DNA of 64,000 nucleotides, from assembly GCF_016654015.1 (NCBI RefSeq), contig NZ_JAEPWM010000005.1:1-64000 (forward strand), read 5' to 3'. Positions 52,279-60,710 of this stretch are shown one piece after another; positions within the stretch are counted from its first letter, which is position 1; each line of letters begins with the position of its first letter. Both the position numbers and the translations under genes were made by a program. This stretch comes from Ramlibacter ginsenosidimutans. GTDB taxonomy: Bacteria; Pseudomonadota; Gammaproteobacteria; Burkholderiales; Burkholderiaceae_C. A model generated the notes under the pieces. That model made no database searches, had not been told where the DNA came from, and saw only the letters and a list, made by a program, of their open reading frames with translations.

Positions 52279-53199
52279 ATGGCCGCCCCCAACCTGAACC
52301 TCCAGGCCATGAAGATCTTCGTGGCGGTGTTCGACCTGCGCAGCGTCAACCTGGCCGCGCGTTCGCTGAACATCAGCCAGTCGGGGCTGAGCACCACCTT
52401 GGCCAAGCTGCGGCGCGACCTCGGCGACGCGCTGTTCCTGAGCACGGCCGCCGGCATGCAGCCGACCTCGCGCGCGAAGGAGGTGGTGGGCGCCATGCGC
52501 GAAGCCATCCAGTGCATGGAGCAGCGCATCCTGAACAAGGGCCGGTTCGACCCGGCGCAGGACGAACGCGAATTCCGCGTGGCGCTCTCGGACACGGCCG
52601 AGGCCATGTACATGCCGCGCGCGCTGGCGGCCCTGACCCGCGCCGCGCCCCGGGTGCGGCTGCGCTCGGTGGCGAGTGCGCAGCCGCAGTTGCAGCGCGC
52701 CCTCTCCGAGGGCCAGGTGGATGTGGCGCTCGGCTACTTTCCTGACCTGCAGTCGAGCGAGTTCGTGCGCCGCAAGCTGGGCGCGCACGGCTTCGTCTGC
52801 ATCTGCAGCGCGGCCAACCGCGAAGCGAGGCGCGACCTCACGCTCGAGCGCTACCTGCGGGCGCGGCATGTCGTGGTCGAGTCGCCGACGCGCACGCAGG
52901 GATTGCTGGAGGCCTACCTCGCCAAGCGAGGGCTCCACCGCGACGTGGCGCTGACCACCCCGCACTTCATGAGCCTGCCGGAGATCATCGCCGCCACCGA
53001 GCTGCTCGCGACGGTCCCCGATGCGATCGCCGACGCGTTCGCGGACATCCAGCGCATCGCGCGCGTCGAGCTCCCGTTCCGCTCGCCGGTGTTCGAGACG
53101 CACCTGCACTGGAGCAAGAGCGTCCAGGACGACCCGGCCAACAAGTGGCTGCGCGCCTTGCTGCTGACGGCACTCACGCGCCAGGGTTCGCCGCCATGA
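52279..53199 (+). CDS. LysR-family regulator of the second Rieske cluster
   Basis: The 306-residue protein has an N-terminal winged helix (LQAMKIFVAVFDLRSVNLAARSLNISQSGLSTTLAKLRRDLG) and an inducer domain with DVALGYFPDLQ, LLATVP and a HFMSLPEI segment, like the LysR protein at 3718. It is divergent from the Rieske/TauD-like/Bug genes and probably activates them. The shared HFMS and GYFPDL segments suggest that the two LysR proteins have a recent common ancestor. Confidence 0.92.
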   Translation: MAAPNLNLQAMKIFVAVFDLRSVNLAARSLNISQSGLSTTLAKLRRDLGDALFLSTAAGMQPTSRAKEVVGAMREAIQCMEQRILNKGRFDPAQDEREFRVALSDTAEAMYMPRALAALTRAAPRVRLRSVASAQPQLQRALSEGQVDVALGYFPDLQSSEFVRRKLGAHGFVCICSAANREARRDLTLERYLRARHVVVESPTRTQGLLEAYLAKRGLHRDVALTTPHFMSLPEIIAATELLATVPDAIADAFADIQRIARVELPFRSPVFETHLHWSKSVQDDPANKWLRALLLTALTRQGSPP

Positions 53200-53260
53200 C
53201 TGGCGCGGTTCGACGCCTTGGCCTACAGTCGCCTTTCGCCCACCACCGAGGAGCCGCAGC

Positions 53261-53647
53261 ATGCCGATTCGTACCGCAACGTTGAGCAAGCGGATTTCCG
53301 CCAACGGCCAGGCGCTGCATCGCGCCATGATGAGCCGAGCCGAAACCGGCGGCTCCGACCAGGAGCCCTCGCAGGCCGAGCTGGCCCTGCGCGACGAACG
53401 CCGCCTGCTGAAGGAGGAGCGGGAGAAGCGCCAGGCGCAGGCGCTGCAGCCGAAGCCCAGCGCCGTCGAACGCATGCTGCGCACCCATCATCCCGAGGCC
53501 AAGGACAAGCCGAAGGCGAAGAAGGACGCACAGGACGCCAAGGCGACCGCCAAGCCCAAGGCGCGCAAGTCCCGTGCCGAAAAGCATGCCGAAAAGGCTG
53601 CGGCGCTGGAAGCGGCACGCAGGTCGCCGAAGAAGCCCGCGAAGTAG
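53261..53647 (+). CDS. Basic Lys/Ala-rich protein, hypothetical
   Basis: The 128-residue protein has a helical N-terminal half (LALRDERRLLKEEREKRQAQAL) and a C-terminal half rich in Lys and Ala (KPKAKKDAQDAKATAKPK, AEKHAEKAAALEAARRSPKKPAK), like the tails of DNA-binding H1-type proteins. It may bind nucleic acid. No family is recognised. It is monocistronic, convergent with the glutaredoxin-like gene. Confidence 0.75.
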   Translation: MPIRTATLSKRISANGQALHRAMMSRAETGGSDQEPSQAELALRDERRLLKEEREKRQAQALQPKPSAVERMLRTHHPEAKDKPKAKKDAQDAKATAKPKARKSRAEKHAEKAAALEAARRSPKKPAK

Positions 53648-53663
53648 GCGCGGACCGGGGCAC

Positions 53664-54029
53664 CTAGCCCAGCATGCGCTTGAGCTCGCCGCTGTCGATC
53701 AGCGCCTGCAACTCGCTCGCACCACCGACGAGGACGCCCTTGACGAACACCATGGGGAAGGTCGGCCAGCCGGTCCACATCTTCAGCGCACTGCGCGGCC
53801 GCCACATTCCGAAGTAGCTGCCGTACTCCAGGTACTGGAAGGCTTGTCCCATCGTGGCGAGCGCCTTGCGCGCCTTCGCGGGAAACGGGTTCTGCTTCAT
53901 GCCGACCACCACGACGTCGTTGGCGGCCACGGCGGCCCTGACTTCATCGACGATGGCGTGGTTCCAGCCCGCGATCTTCGTGCGGATCGCGGGGTGGATG
54001 GAGGACTCGTCGAGGATGGGGCGCGTCAT
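53664..54029 (-). CDS. Glutaredoxin-like protein lacking cysteine
   Basis: The 121-residue protein follows the monothiol glutaredoxin fold: VVVVGMKQNPFPAKARKALATMG, then FQYLEYGSY and the cis-Pro GWPTFPMVFVKGVLVGGASELQAL. The active-site CGFS/CPYC is replaced (KQNPFP, residues 45-50), and there is no cysteine anywhere in the chain. It cannot do thiol chemistry or ligate an Fe-S cluster by the usual route, so a binding or structural role is more likely. It is downstream of no obvious partner. Confidence 0.82.
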   Translation of the reverse strand: MTRPILDESSIHPAIRTKIAGWNHAIVDEVRAAVAANDVVVVGMKQNPFPAKARKALATMGQAFQYLEYGSYFGMWRPRSALKMWTGWPTFPMVFVKGVLVGGASELQALIDSGELKRMLG

Positions 54030-54083
54030 GGAGTCTCCTTGCGAAACGGAGCTCTACGGTAGCACGGGCACGAACCGCCGGAC

Positions 54084-55532
54084 CTATCCGCTTGCCAGGC
54101 GAAGCGCCTCGGGCTCGTGCAGCAGCGCCAACGGCGGCGCGTCGCGCACGAGCAGCACGCTGCAGGGCGCTTCGGCGGCCACGCGTGCGGGCACCGTCGG
54201 AATCCAGCGCTGCAGGGCCAGGCCGTGGGTCGCCGCGCCGAGCACCATCAGCGTCACGTGATTGGCTTCGGCGTACGCCAACAGCGCCGCGGCGACATCG
54301 TCGGCCTGCAGCACGTGGAAGGAGACCTGGTGTCCGTGCAGGTCCAGCCCGCGCGCCCACTGGCGCAGCTGCTCCGCGTGCTGCCGGTGCAATGCCGTCT
54401 CGTCCTGCTGCACGCCAGGCGGCGCGATGACCGTGACGCAGGCCAGGCGCGCGCCGGGGCGGATACCCAGCGAGCGCTTCACTGCTTCGCGCAACGCGTA
54501 CAGCGTCGCGTCGCTCGTGTCGTGATGCGGCACGGCCGCCATCACGATCGGCACTTCGCCGACGCGCTCGCTCGGCAGGGGACTGGGCTGGTACTGCAGG
54601 CCGGCCGCGCGGATCCAGCGCCGCAGTTGCGCCGTCCACGGCGTGCGCCGAGTGCGCTGCCCGCGTTCGCCCACCAGCACCTGCTCGGGGTGGCCGAGGT
54701 CGAACGCGAGGTGCGCGGCCGACGGCGGCCGGCTCGCCGCCTCGGGGTCAAGGCACTGCAGGATCAGCTCCTGCAGCCACGGCGGGCAGTCCGGCTGCAA
54801 CGCGCGCGGTGGCGGCGGGTCCATCCACAGCCGCTGCCGCAGGCCGCCCTGCGTCGCCGGCGCACCGAAAGGGAGTTCTCCGGTGGCGAGCTCGTAGAGG
54901 ATCACGCCGATGGCGAACAGGTCACTGCGCGGATCGCCGCGCACGCCGACCACCTGCTCGGGCGCCATCCAGGCTGGCGAGCCGATCGCAGGGCGCAGTT
55001 CGGCCGCGAGCAGGTCGGGATAGTGCGCATGCCAGCTCAGGCCGAAGTCGATCAGCACCGCGCGGCCGTCCGCGCGCAGCAGCACGTTGGCCGGCTTCAG
55101 GTCCTCGTGCACCGCGTTCTGCTGGTGCAGGCTGTGCACCGCGAGCGCGATGGCGCGGCCCCAGCGGGCGATGTCCGCGGCCGCCGGACGCGCGCGGGCG
55201 GCCTGCGCCTCATCCAGCAGCGACTGCAGCGTGCGGCCTTCGACGTACTCCATCACCAGGAAGGGCAGGCGCGCGAGATCGCCGGCCGCCACGAAGCGCG
55301 GCACGTGCGGGCCGTCCAGCGCCTGCAGCATCTGCTGCTCCACCTCGAAGCCCACGAGGTTCTCCGCGCCGTCGCCGCTGCCCATGCGCGGCACCTTCAT
55401 CACCATGGGAAAGCCGGGATCGGCACGGCCGCTCTCGTAGTGCACGCGATAGAGCTCCGCCATCGCACCGGCGTGCACGCGCGCTTCCACCACGAACCCG
55501 TCCACCACCGCGCCCGGCGCCAGCCGCGTCAT
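54084..55532 (-). CDS. Serine/threonine protein kinase fused to a universal stress protein domain
   Basis: The 482-residue protein has an active-looking kinase domain (Lys46 in VMKVP, HED at 142-144 in HEDLKPANVL, Asp162 of DFG) and a C-terminal Usp domain (PIVMAAVPHHDTSD, LMVLGAATHG, CSVLLVRDA). The HRD arginine is Glu here, which may alter activation-loop control. Fusion suggests that Usp ligand binding or stress controls phosphorylation. The gene overlaps the metallophosphoesterase upstream by 4 nt, so the two are coupled and may have opposing roles. Confidence 0.92.
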   Translation of the reverse strand: MTRLAPGAVVDGFVVEARVHAGAMAELYRVHYESGRADPGFPMVMKVPRMGSGDGAENLVGFEVEQQMLQALDGPHVPRFVAAGDLARLPFLVMEYVEGRTLQSLLDEAQAARARPAAADIARWGRAIALAVHSLHQQNAVHEDLKPANVLLRADGRAVLIDFGLSWHAHYPDLLAAELRPAIGSPAWMAPEQVVGVRGDPRSDLFAIGVILYELATGELPFGAPATQGGLRQRLWMDPPPPRALQPDCPPWLQELILQCLDPEAASRPPSAAHLAFDLGHPEQVLVGERGQRTRRTPWTAQLRRWIRAAGLQYQPSPLPSERVGEVPIVMAAVPHHDTSDATLYALREAVKRSLGIRPGARLACVTVIAPPGVQQDETALHRQHAEQLRQWARGLDLHGHQVSFHVLQADDVAAALLAYAEANHVTLMVLGAATHGLALQRWIPTVPARVAAEAPCSVLLVRDAPPLALLHEPEALRLASG

Positions 55533-56281
55533 CGTCCCCGCTCCAGTCGTTGTGCAAAGGCTTCCGGCAGGCCGGCCGCGCGGATCGCGGCCGCCGCTCC
55601 GGCGTGGTCGTACGGTACGCGGTGGAACGCGAGCCGGCCCTGCGCCACGTCAAGCAGCGCGTACATCGCGCGCGTGTCGCCGTCGCGCGGCTGCCCCACC
55701 GAGCCGACGACGGCAAGCCAGTGGCGATGCGCCGTGAGCGGCACGGCGACGCCCGCGACCGGCGCGAACGCCGCGATGCGGCCGTCGGCCCCGCGGAAAA
55801 AAAGCTGCTGCTGGTGCACGTGGCCGCAGAACACCTGGCGCGCGCCCCACTGCGCCTGCGCGGCGTCCAGGCAGCGCTGGGCGAGCGGCGCGCGATCGAC
55901 GTACTCCCAGCGCGCCGGCTCGTGGGCGCTCGCGTGCACCAGCAGCGCGTCGCCCACCGGCACGGCCAGCGGGAGTTCGGCCAGCCAGGCGCGCTGGCGC
56001 TCCGGGAGCTGCGCGTGCGTCCATTGCGAGGACAGGTCTTCGGCGGTGACGACCTGCGCCGGCGCCTGCGCCGCGGCGGCGTCGTGGTTGCCGCGCACCA
56101 CCCGCGCGCCCGCCGCCGCCAGTGCCATCACCTGCTCCAGCACGGCGACCGGCTCGGCGCCGTAGCCGACCAGGTCGCCGAGGAAAGCGAATTGAGTGGC
56201 GCCGCTCTCGCGCGCATGCGCCAGGCACGCGGCGAGCGCGCGCGTGTTGGCATGCAGGTCGGACAGCAGTGCCAGCTTCAT
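55529..56281 (-). CDS. Metallophosphoesterase
   Basis: The 250-residue enzyme has the calcineurin-like motifs: LLSDLHAN (Asp, His), FLGDLVGYGAEP (Asp), VRGNHD (Asn-His), LLVHAS (His) and VFCGHVHQQQLFF (final His-x-His). It should hydrolyse phosphate esters in the cytoplasm. It overlaps the kinase-Usp gene by 4 nt, so one message encodes both. Substrate unknown; it might act on a nucleotide or on the kinase's targets. Confidence 0.9.
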   Translation of the reverse strand: MKLALLSDLHANTRALAACLAHARESGATQFAFLGDLVGYGAEPVAVLEQVMALAAAGARVVRGNHDAAAAQAPAQVVTAEDLSSQWTHAQLPERQRAWLAELPLAVPVGDALLVHASAHEPARWEYVDRAPLAQRCLDAAQAQWGARQVFCGHVHQQQLFFRGADGRIAAFAPVAGVAVPLTAHRHWLAVVGSVGQPRDGDTRAMYALLDVAQGRLAFHRVPYDHAGAAAAIRAAGLPEAFAQRLERGR

Positions 56282-56420
56282 GCGGCGATCATGCCGAAAA
56301 GCCGGCGCTCCTCCTACCGTGCGGCGGCCGCCGTTCTGGCGCTCGCTTGACGCTGCTCAAGCCGCCGGCGCGAGGCATGCGCACACTGGGTCCCGGGCGC
56401 CCAGCGCCATGGAGTCCATC

Positions 56421-56972
56421 ATGCCCATCGAACCTTCCACCGCTGCCGAGGCCGACGCGCCGCTGCGCCAGTTCCGCGGCGCCCACGGCGGCATCCTGCA
56501 CGGCCTGGAGCGCCTGCGCGAATTGCCCGCGCTCGCCGCCGCGGCGGACCGGGCCCGCCAGGACGCGCAGGCGACGCTGGCGCTGTTCGACGACGCAGTG
56601 CGCGAGCACCATGCCGACGAGGAGCAGGAGCTGTTCGTCTCCGTGCAGCGCAGCTGCCGCGGCGACGAGGAGGACCAGCGCGTGCGCGAACTGATCGCCG
56701 TGCTGATCTCGCAGCACCGGCAGATCGAGTCGCTGTGGGCCGACCTGCGGCACGCCGTTGCCCGCGTGGCGGCCGGCAAGCCGTCGGGCGCACCGATGTT
56801 CGGCGCCGAAGTCGATCGACTGGTGAACCTCTACGAAGCGCACGCGCGTATGGAGGAAGACGTGTTCCTGCCGCTTGCGGACACGATCCTGCGGCGCGAC
56901 GCGAACCACATGGCCGCGCTCGATGTCGCGCTGCACCTGCGGCACTTGCCGCCGCCGCGGGCGTACATCTGA
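56421..56972 (+). CDS. Hemerythrin-like HHE domain protein
   Basis: The 183-residue protein has the His/Glu helices of the HHE family: HGGILHGLERLRE, AVREHHADEEQELF, LISQHRQIESLW and YEAHARMEEDVFLPLAD. Di-iron hemerythrin-like proteins bind O2 or NO or repair Fe-S centres. The ATG at 56421 is chosen because GGAG lies 7 nt upstream; an ATG at 56409 would add 4 residues. It is divergent from the kinase operon. Confidence 0.88.
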   Translation: MPIEPSTAAEADAPLRQFRGAHGGILHGLERLRELPALAAAADRARQDAQATLALFDDAVREHHADEEQELFVSVQRSCRGDEEDQRVRELIAVLISQHRQIESLWADLRHAVARVAAGKPSGAPMFGAEVDRLVNLYEAHARMEEDVFLPLADTILRRDANHMAALDVALHLRHLPPPRAYI

Positions 56973-57011
56973 CGCAACCCGCCTGTGTCGCCGGCCCCGT
57001 ACCATGCGCGC

Positions 57012-57434
57012 ATGGAGCAACACTTTGCCACGCTGAGCTTCACTACGCGCGGGCGCGGACTGCTGGACATCACGGATCGCGTGCGTGACTGCGTGGCGGC
57101 CAGCGGACTGTGCAAGGGCCTGGCGACGCTCTTCCTGCGCCATACCTCCGCGAGCCTGCTGATCCAGGAGAACGCGGACCCGGCGGTGCAGGACGACCTC
57201 GAGCGCTTCTTCGCGCGCCTGGTGCCCGACGGAGATCCCCTGTTCCGGCATCGTGCCGAAGGCCCCGACGACATGCCGGCCCACGTGCGCACGGCACTCA
57301 CCGCCGTTCAACTCGCGATCCCGGTGCTCGATGGTTCGCTCGCACTCGGCACCTGGCAGGGCGTGTACCTGTGGGAGCACCGGCGGCAGGGCCATCGCCG
57401 CGAAGTGGTAGTCCACGTGCTGGGCGAGCGGTAG
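57012..57434 (+). CDS. YjbQ/UPF0047 family protein
   Basis: The 140-residue protein matches the UPF0047 signature: LLDITDRVRDCV, ATLFLRHTSASLLIQENADPAVQDDLERF, then DDMPAHVRTALTAVQLAIPVLDGSLALGTWQGVYLWEHR. YjbQ-type proteins show weak thiamine-phosphate synthase activity and their true role is unclear. Start MEQHFATL. Between the hemerythrin and DOPA-dioxygenase-like genes in the same direction, with small gaps. Confidence 0.92.
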   Translation: MEQHFATLSFTTRGRGLLDITDRVRDCVAASGLCKGLATLFLRHTSASLLIQENADPAVQDDLERFFARLVPDGDPLFRHRAEGPDDMPAHVRTALTAVQLAIPVLDGSLALGTWQGVYLWEHRRQGHRREVVVHVLGER

Positions 57435-57489
57435 CATGCCCGGTGTCGGCCGGGTGGCGTCGATGGCGATGAACCGCCACAATCGACCG

Positions 57490-57840
57490 ATGGCCCGCCC
57501 TCCCGTCAACGTCCACGCTGCCTATCACGCGCACGTCTACTTCGACGCGAGCAGCGTTGACCAGGCGCGTGCGCTGTGCGAAGAAGCGGGGCGCCTGTTC
57601 CATGTGACGGTCGGGCGCGTGCACGAGAAGCTCGTCGGCCCGCATCCGCGCTGGAGCTGCCAGCTCGCGTTTTCAGCAGCGGATTTCGACCGTGTCGTGC
57701 CTTGGCTGGATCAGCACCGCGGCGGTCTCGACGTGTTCGTGCACGGCCTGAGTGGAGACGACCTCAAGGACCATACCGACCACGCGTACTGGCTTGGCAA
57801 CGAGTGGCCGCTGGACCTGCGGCAGTTCCGCGGGTCCTGA
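57490..57840 (+). CDS. DOPA 4,5-dioxygenase-family protein
   Basis: The 116-residue protein has the family pattern YHAHVYFDASSVDQARALCEE, VGRVHEKLVGPHPRWSCQLAF and GLDVFVHGLSGDDLKDHTDHAYWLG. The His residues (HAH, GPHP, HG, DHTDH) are the likely metal ligands. Plant and fungal members cleave DOPA, but bacterial members are generally uncharacterised and short. Monocistronic or part of the YjbQ transcription unit. Confidence 0.88.
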   Translation: MARPPVNVHAAYHAHVYFDASSVDQARALCEEAGRLFHVTVGRVHEKLVGPHPRWSCQLAFSAADFDRVVPWLDQHRGGLDVFVHGLSGDDLKDHTDHAYWLGNEWPLDLRQFRGS

Positions 57841-57988
57841 GCCATTCGCGGCCGGGTGATTGCATGCGAGAGCTGGCGGAAGGTGCGCTTCTGCAGGATG
57901 CCGAAGGTCCGAATGCAGAAGAACGTGGTCGAGGAGCCATACTCGCCAGCCCGCAGCAAGACAGATCTCTTCGCATCGAGAGCACACC

Positions 57989-58816
57989 ATGAACCAGCCA
58001 GAGCGCTATGCGCAGTACGAAGCCCTTGCCCTGAATCGGCACGACCACGGCATCCTCGAGATCGTCATGGGCGCGAGCCGGAGTGCCAACCGCAAGCTGT
58101 CGACGGCGGACCACCGCATGCATCGCGAGCTGTCCACCATCTGGAACGACATCGACCAGGACCCGGAGGTGCGCGTCGCGATCATCCGCGGGGAAGGCAA
58201 GGGCTTCTCCGCCGGCGGCGACCTCGGCCTGGTGGAAGACATGGCGCGCGACTTCAACGTGCGCTCGCGCGTGTGGCGCGAAGCGCGCGACCTCGTCTAC
58301 AACGTGATCAACTGCTCCAAGCCCATCGTCTCGGCGATGCACGGGCCGGCGGTCGGCGCAGGGCTGGTGGCCGGCCTGCTCGCCGACATCTCGATCGCGG
58401 CGAAATCGGCGCGCATCATCGACGGCCACACGCGCCTGGGCGTCGCCGCCGGCGACCATGCCGCCATCGTCTGGCCGCTGCTGTGCGGGATGGCCAAGGC
58501 CAAGTACTACCTGCTGTTGTGCGACCCGGTCTCGGGCGAGGAGGCCGAGCGCATCGGACTCGTTTCGCTCGCCGTCGACGAGGCGGACCTCGTGCCCAAG
58601 GCGTTCGAGATCGCGCAGCGCCTGGCGCAGGGCTCGTCCACCGCCGTCCGCTGGACCAAGTACGCGCTGAACAACTGGCTGCGCCTGGCGGGGCCGAGCT
58701 TCGACGCCTCGCTGGCGATGGAGTTCATGGGCTTCTCCGGCCCTGACGTGCAGGAGGGCATCGCCTCCCTGCGCGAGCGCCGCGCTCCGAAGTTCGATCC
58801 CGGCTGCCCGTTCTAG
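57989..58816 (+). CDS. Enoyl-CoA hydratase/isomerase-family protein
   Basis: The 275-residue crotonase-fold protein has [19 protein letters not shown] (oxyanion hole) and [48 protein letters not shown]. The first acidic catalytic position of typical hydratases is not obvious, so the reaction is uncertain (hydratase, isomerase, lyase or hydrolase). Start at MNQPERYA, 148 nt after the previous gene. No CoA ligase is beside it. Confidence 0.88.
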   Translation: MNQPERYAQYEALALNRHDHGILEIVMGASRSANRKLSTADHRMHRELSTIWNDIDQDPEVRVAIIRGEGKGFSAGGDLGLVEDMARDFNVRSRVWREARDLVYNVINCSKPIVSAMHGPAVGAGLVAGLLADISIAAKSARIIDGHTRLGVAAGDHAAIVWPLLCGMAKAKYYLLLCDPVSGEEAERIGLVSLAVDEADLVPKAFEIAQRLAQGSSTAVRWTKYALNNWLRLAGPSFDASLAMEFMGFSGPDVQEGIASLRERRAPKFDPGCPF

Positions 58817-58936
58817 CGCGACGCATGCGCATCGCCCGTTCTGCCGGAGCGGGCTAGCCGGTGCGCTCCAGCGCCACGGCTCGAAAAAAAGACCCGCGCG
58901 CGTGAAGCGCCAGTGATCACATGAAAGTCTGCCGTC

Positions 58937-59566
58937 CTACTGCCGCACATAGCGCAGGTGCGTGACGGTGGGGCTCTCGATTACGCGGTCGATGCGGAAC
59001 TGCGGCGCGGGCTCGCGCACGTTCTCGAACAGGCGCCGGCCGCCGGCGAACAACACGGGAGCGAGCGCGATCTCCAGTTCGTCGATCGCACCCAGGTTGA
59101 GGTACTGCTGGATCACGTCCGCGCCCCCCGCGATCCGCACATCGCGCGTGCCTGCGGCCTCACGGGCCAGCGCCAGCGCGCGCTCCGGCCCGTCGTTGAC
59201 GAAGAAGAAGGTCGTCCCGCCGGGACGCACCCACGGCTCGCGCTTCTGGTGGGTGAGGACGTAGACGGGTGTGTGGAACGGGGCCTCCTCCGGCCAGGCG
59301 ACCTCGCCCTGGTCGAACATCCGCTTGCCCATGATGTTGGCGCCGATGCGCTCCGTGGTGCGGCGAACCAGTTCGTTGACCGGCCCGGTCTCTCCGCCCG
59401 GCCCGAGCTTGAGGTTGTCGCGGAAGTACTGCTGATGGAACAGCCACCCCATCATCGCACCCCACTTCGCGCCCCAGTTCTTGACCTCGGGCTTGCCCAT
59501 GGTCATGCCTTCCGGCGCCAGGTAGCCGTCGAGGCTGAGCCCGATGTTGACGAAGACCTTGCTCAT
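58937..59566 (-). CDS. Dihydrofolate reductase/RibD C-terminal-family reductase
   Basis: The 209-residue protein begins MSKVFVNIGLSLDGYLAPEG, then NIMGKRMFDQGEVAWPEEAPFHTPVYVLTH, VRIAGGADVIQQYLNLGAIDELEIALAPVLFAGGRRLFENV. This is the DHFR/RibD_C fold found in bacterial riboflavin-like reductases. The reductase class uses NADPH; the natural substrate is unknown. It is monocistronic and convergent with the enoyl-CoA hydratase gene. Confidence 0.9.
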   Translation of the reverse strand: MSKVFVNIGLSLDGYLAPEGMTMGKPEVKNWGAKWGAMMGWLFHQQYFRDNLKLGPGGETGPVNELVRRTTERIGANIMGKRMFDQGEVAWPEEAPFHTPVYVLTHQKREPWVRPGGTTFFFVNDGPERALALAREAAGTRDVRIAGGADVIQQYLNLGAIDELEIALAPVLFAGGRRLFENVREPAPQFRIDRVIESPTVTHLRYVRQ

Positions 59567-59813
59567 GATGTCCTTTCGCGCGTTGTTGCTGCCGATGTCT
59601 GGGCGGCCGATCGCCTGTCGACATGTTAGACCCGACGCTGTCGTGGCCGAAGGATGCAACCGGCCGGAACCGCACGTGTCCGCGCCGCCCACGGCGCGAC
59701 CTGGCGGCTGTGAATTCCTGCGCAGCCCGCCGCCGGAGGGGCGCAGCGCGATGACGCGCGGCTCAGCGCCATGGAGCGAATGATGTAGGCTTTGGTATCA
59801 CCGGAGTGACCCG

Positions 59814-60104
59814 ATGCTGCATCCCAGAAATCATCTCGTCGCTGTTCTTGCCGTCCTGTCCGCCTTGAGCTGCGGCACCGCCGTGGCCGACGAAGCCCCG
59901 TCCGCGCCCAAGAAGGTCGGGCATGCGGTGGAAAAGGCTGCAGACGCGACCGGGCGCGGCTTGAAGCGCGGTGTGGAAGCGACCTCCCACGGAGTGGAGG
60001 TGGCGGTGAAAGCCACCGGCCATGGACTTTCCCGTGCAGGCGAAGCCGTCGAACACGCAACCCACAAGGCCGCGGACAAGGTGAAGTCGACGTTCGAGAA
60101 GTAG
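59814..60104 (+). CDS. Small exported amphipathic helical protein (LEA-like)
   Basis: The 96-residue protein has a signal peptide (LVAVLAVLSALSCGTAVAD) and a mature part made of about 11-residue amphipathic repeats, for example HAVEKAADATGRGLKRGVEATSHGVEVAVKATGHGL. Ala/His/Lys-rich helical repeats recall late-embryogenesis-abundant or apolipoprotein-like helices that coat membranes or protect proteins in drying. No family assigned. Confidence 0.75.
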   Translation: MLHPRNHLVAVLAVLSALSCGTAVADEAPSAPKKVGHAVEKAADATGRGLKRGVEATSHGVEVAVKATGHGLSRAGEAVEHATHKAADKVKSTFEK

Positions 60105-60143
60105 GCAGGGCGCCGAAGCACTTCGAGCCGGAGTCCCGGGAGC

Positions 60144-60557
60144 TCAGACCCTCAGCATCGCCCGCCCCGTGCGCGGATCCGCCAGCGTCACATTCGCGAG
60201 CGCGATGATCTTCCACGCGCCGTCGCGGCGCGTCAGCACGGCCTGGAACAGCGTGTCGATCACGTGCGGACCCGCGGGATGCGCCGGCCCGCAGGCCAGG
60301 CGGCTCCAGGAATGCAGGACGGCCGCGTCGTCGCCGATCGGTGTGACAGATATCAGTTCGTTCTCGAGCGTCGAATCGCTGTAGATCGTCGAGTGGATCG
60401 GAGCGTGCATCTCGATGATCGCGCTCACACCGCGTACCTGCCGGCCGAACCGGTTCACGAAGGTGGCGTCGGCATGGAACAGGTCGCCCAGCGCCTGCAT
60501 GTCATGGCCGTTCCAGGCCTGCTGGAAGGCACGGGGAGCATCTTCGGGCTTGTTCAT
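60144..60557 (-). CDS. SnoaL-like/SgcJ-type NTF2-fold protein
   Basis: The 137-residue protein shows the NTF2-like pattern of SgcJ/EcaC or SnoaL polyketide-cyclase relatives: FQQAWNGHDMQALGDLFHADATFVNRFGR, IIEMHAPIHSTIY and IIALANVTLADPRTGRAM. These folds act as small-molecule isomerases, hydrolases or binding proteins. No substrate can be read. It is divergent from the ArsR gene, about 150 bp away. Confidence 0.82.
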   Translation of the reverse strand: MNKPEDAPRAFQQAWNGHDMQALGDLFHADATFVNRFGRQVRGVSAIIEMHAPIHSTIYSDSTLENELISVTPIGDDAAVLHSWSRLACGPAHPAGPHVIDTLFQAVLTRRDGAWKIIALANVTLADPRTGRAMLRV

Positions 60558-60654
60558 GGCTGGAGATGGCGCAACGTCCTGCGTCGGTCAGGGGCATGGT
60601 ACTGCGCGCCCTGGCGTGCGAACTGTCGGGCCATCGGGTGATTCGCGGCATCGC

Positions 60655-60695
60655 TTGACATGCAAGGCATTGCTTGCCTATTATCAGGCAAGCAA
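60655..60695 (+). promoter_or_regulatory. ArsR promoter and overlapping operator
   Basis: TTGACA (60655-60660), an 18-nt spacer and TATTAT (60679-60684) form a near-consensus sigma-70 promoter. TTGCTTGCC (60670-60678) and GGCAAGCAA (60687-60695) form a perfect 9-bp inverted repeat separated by 8 nt that brackets the -10 element. This is the layout of an autorepressed ArsR/SmtB operon; the ArsR start is at 60711. Confidence 0.8.
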
Positions 60696-60710
60696 CAACT
60701 TGCCTTTCCG

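Noticed and set aside
58817..58936. Candidate terminator after the enoyl-CoA hydratase gene
   Set aside because: CCCGTTC/GAGCGGG can pair with a wobble, but no T run follows and the stem is weak.
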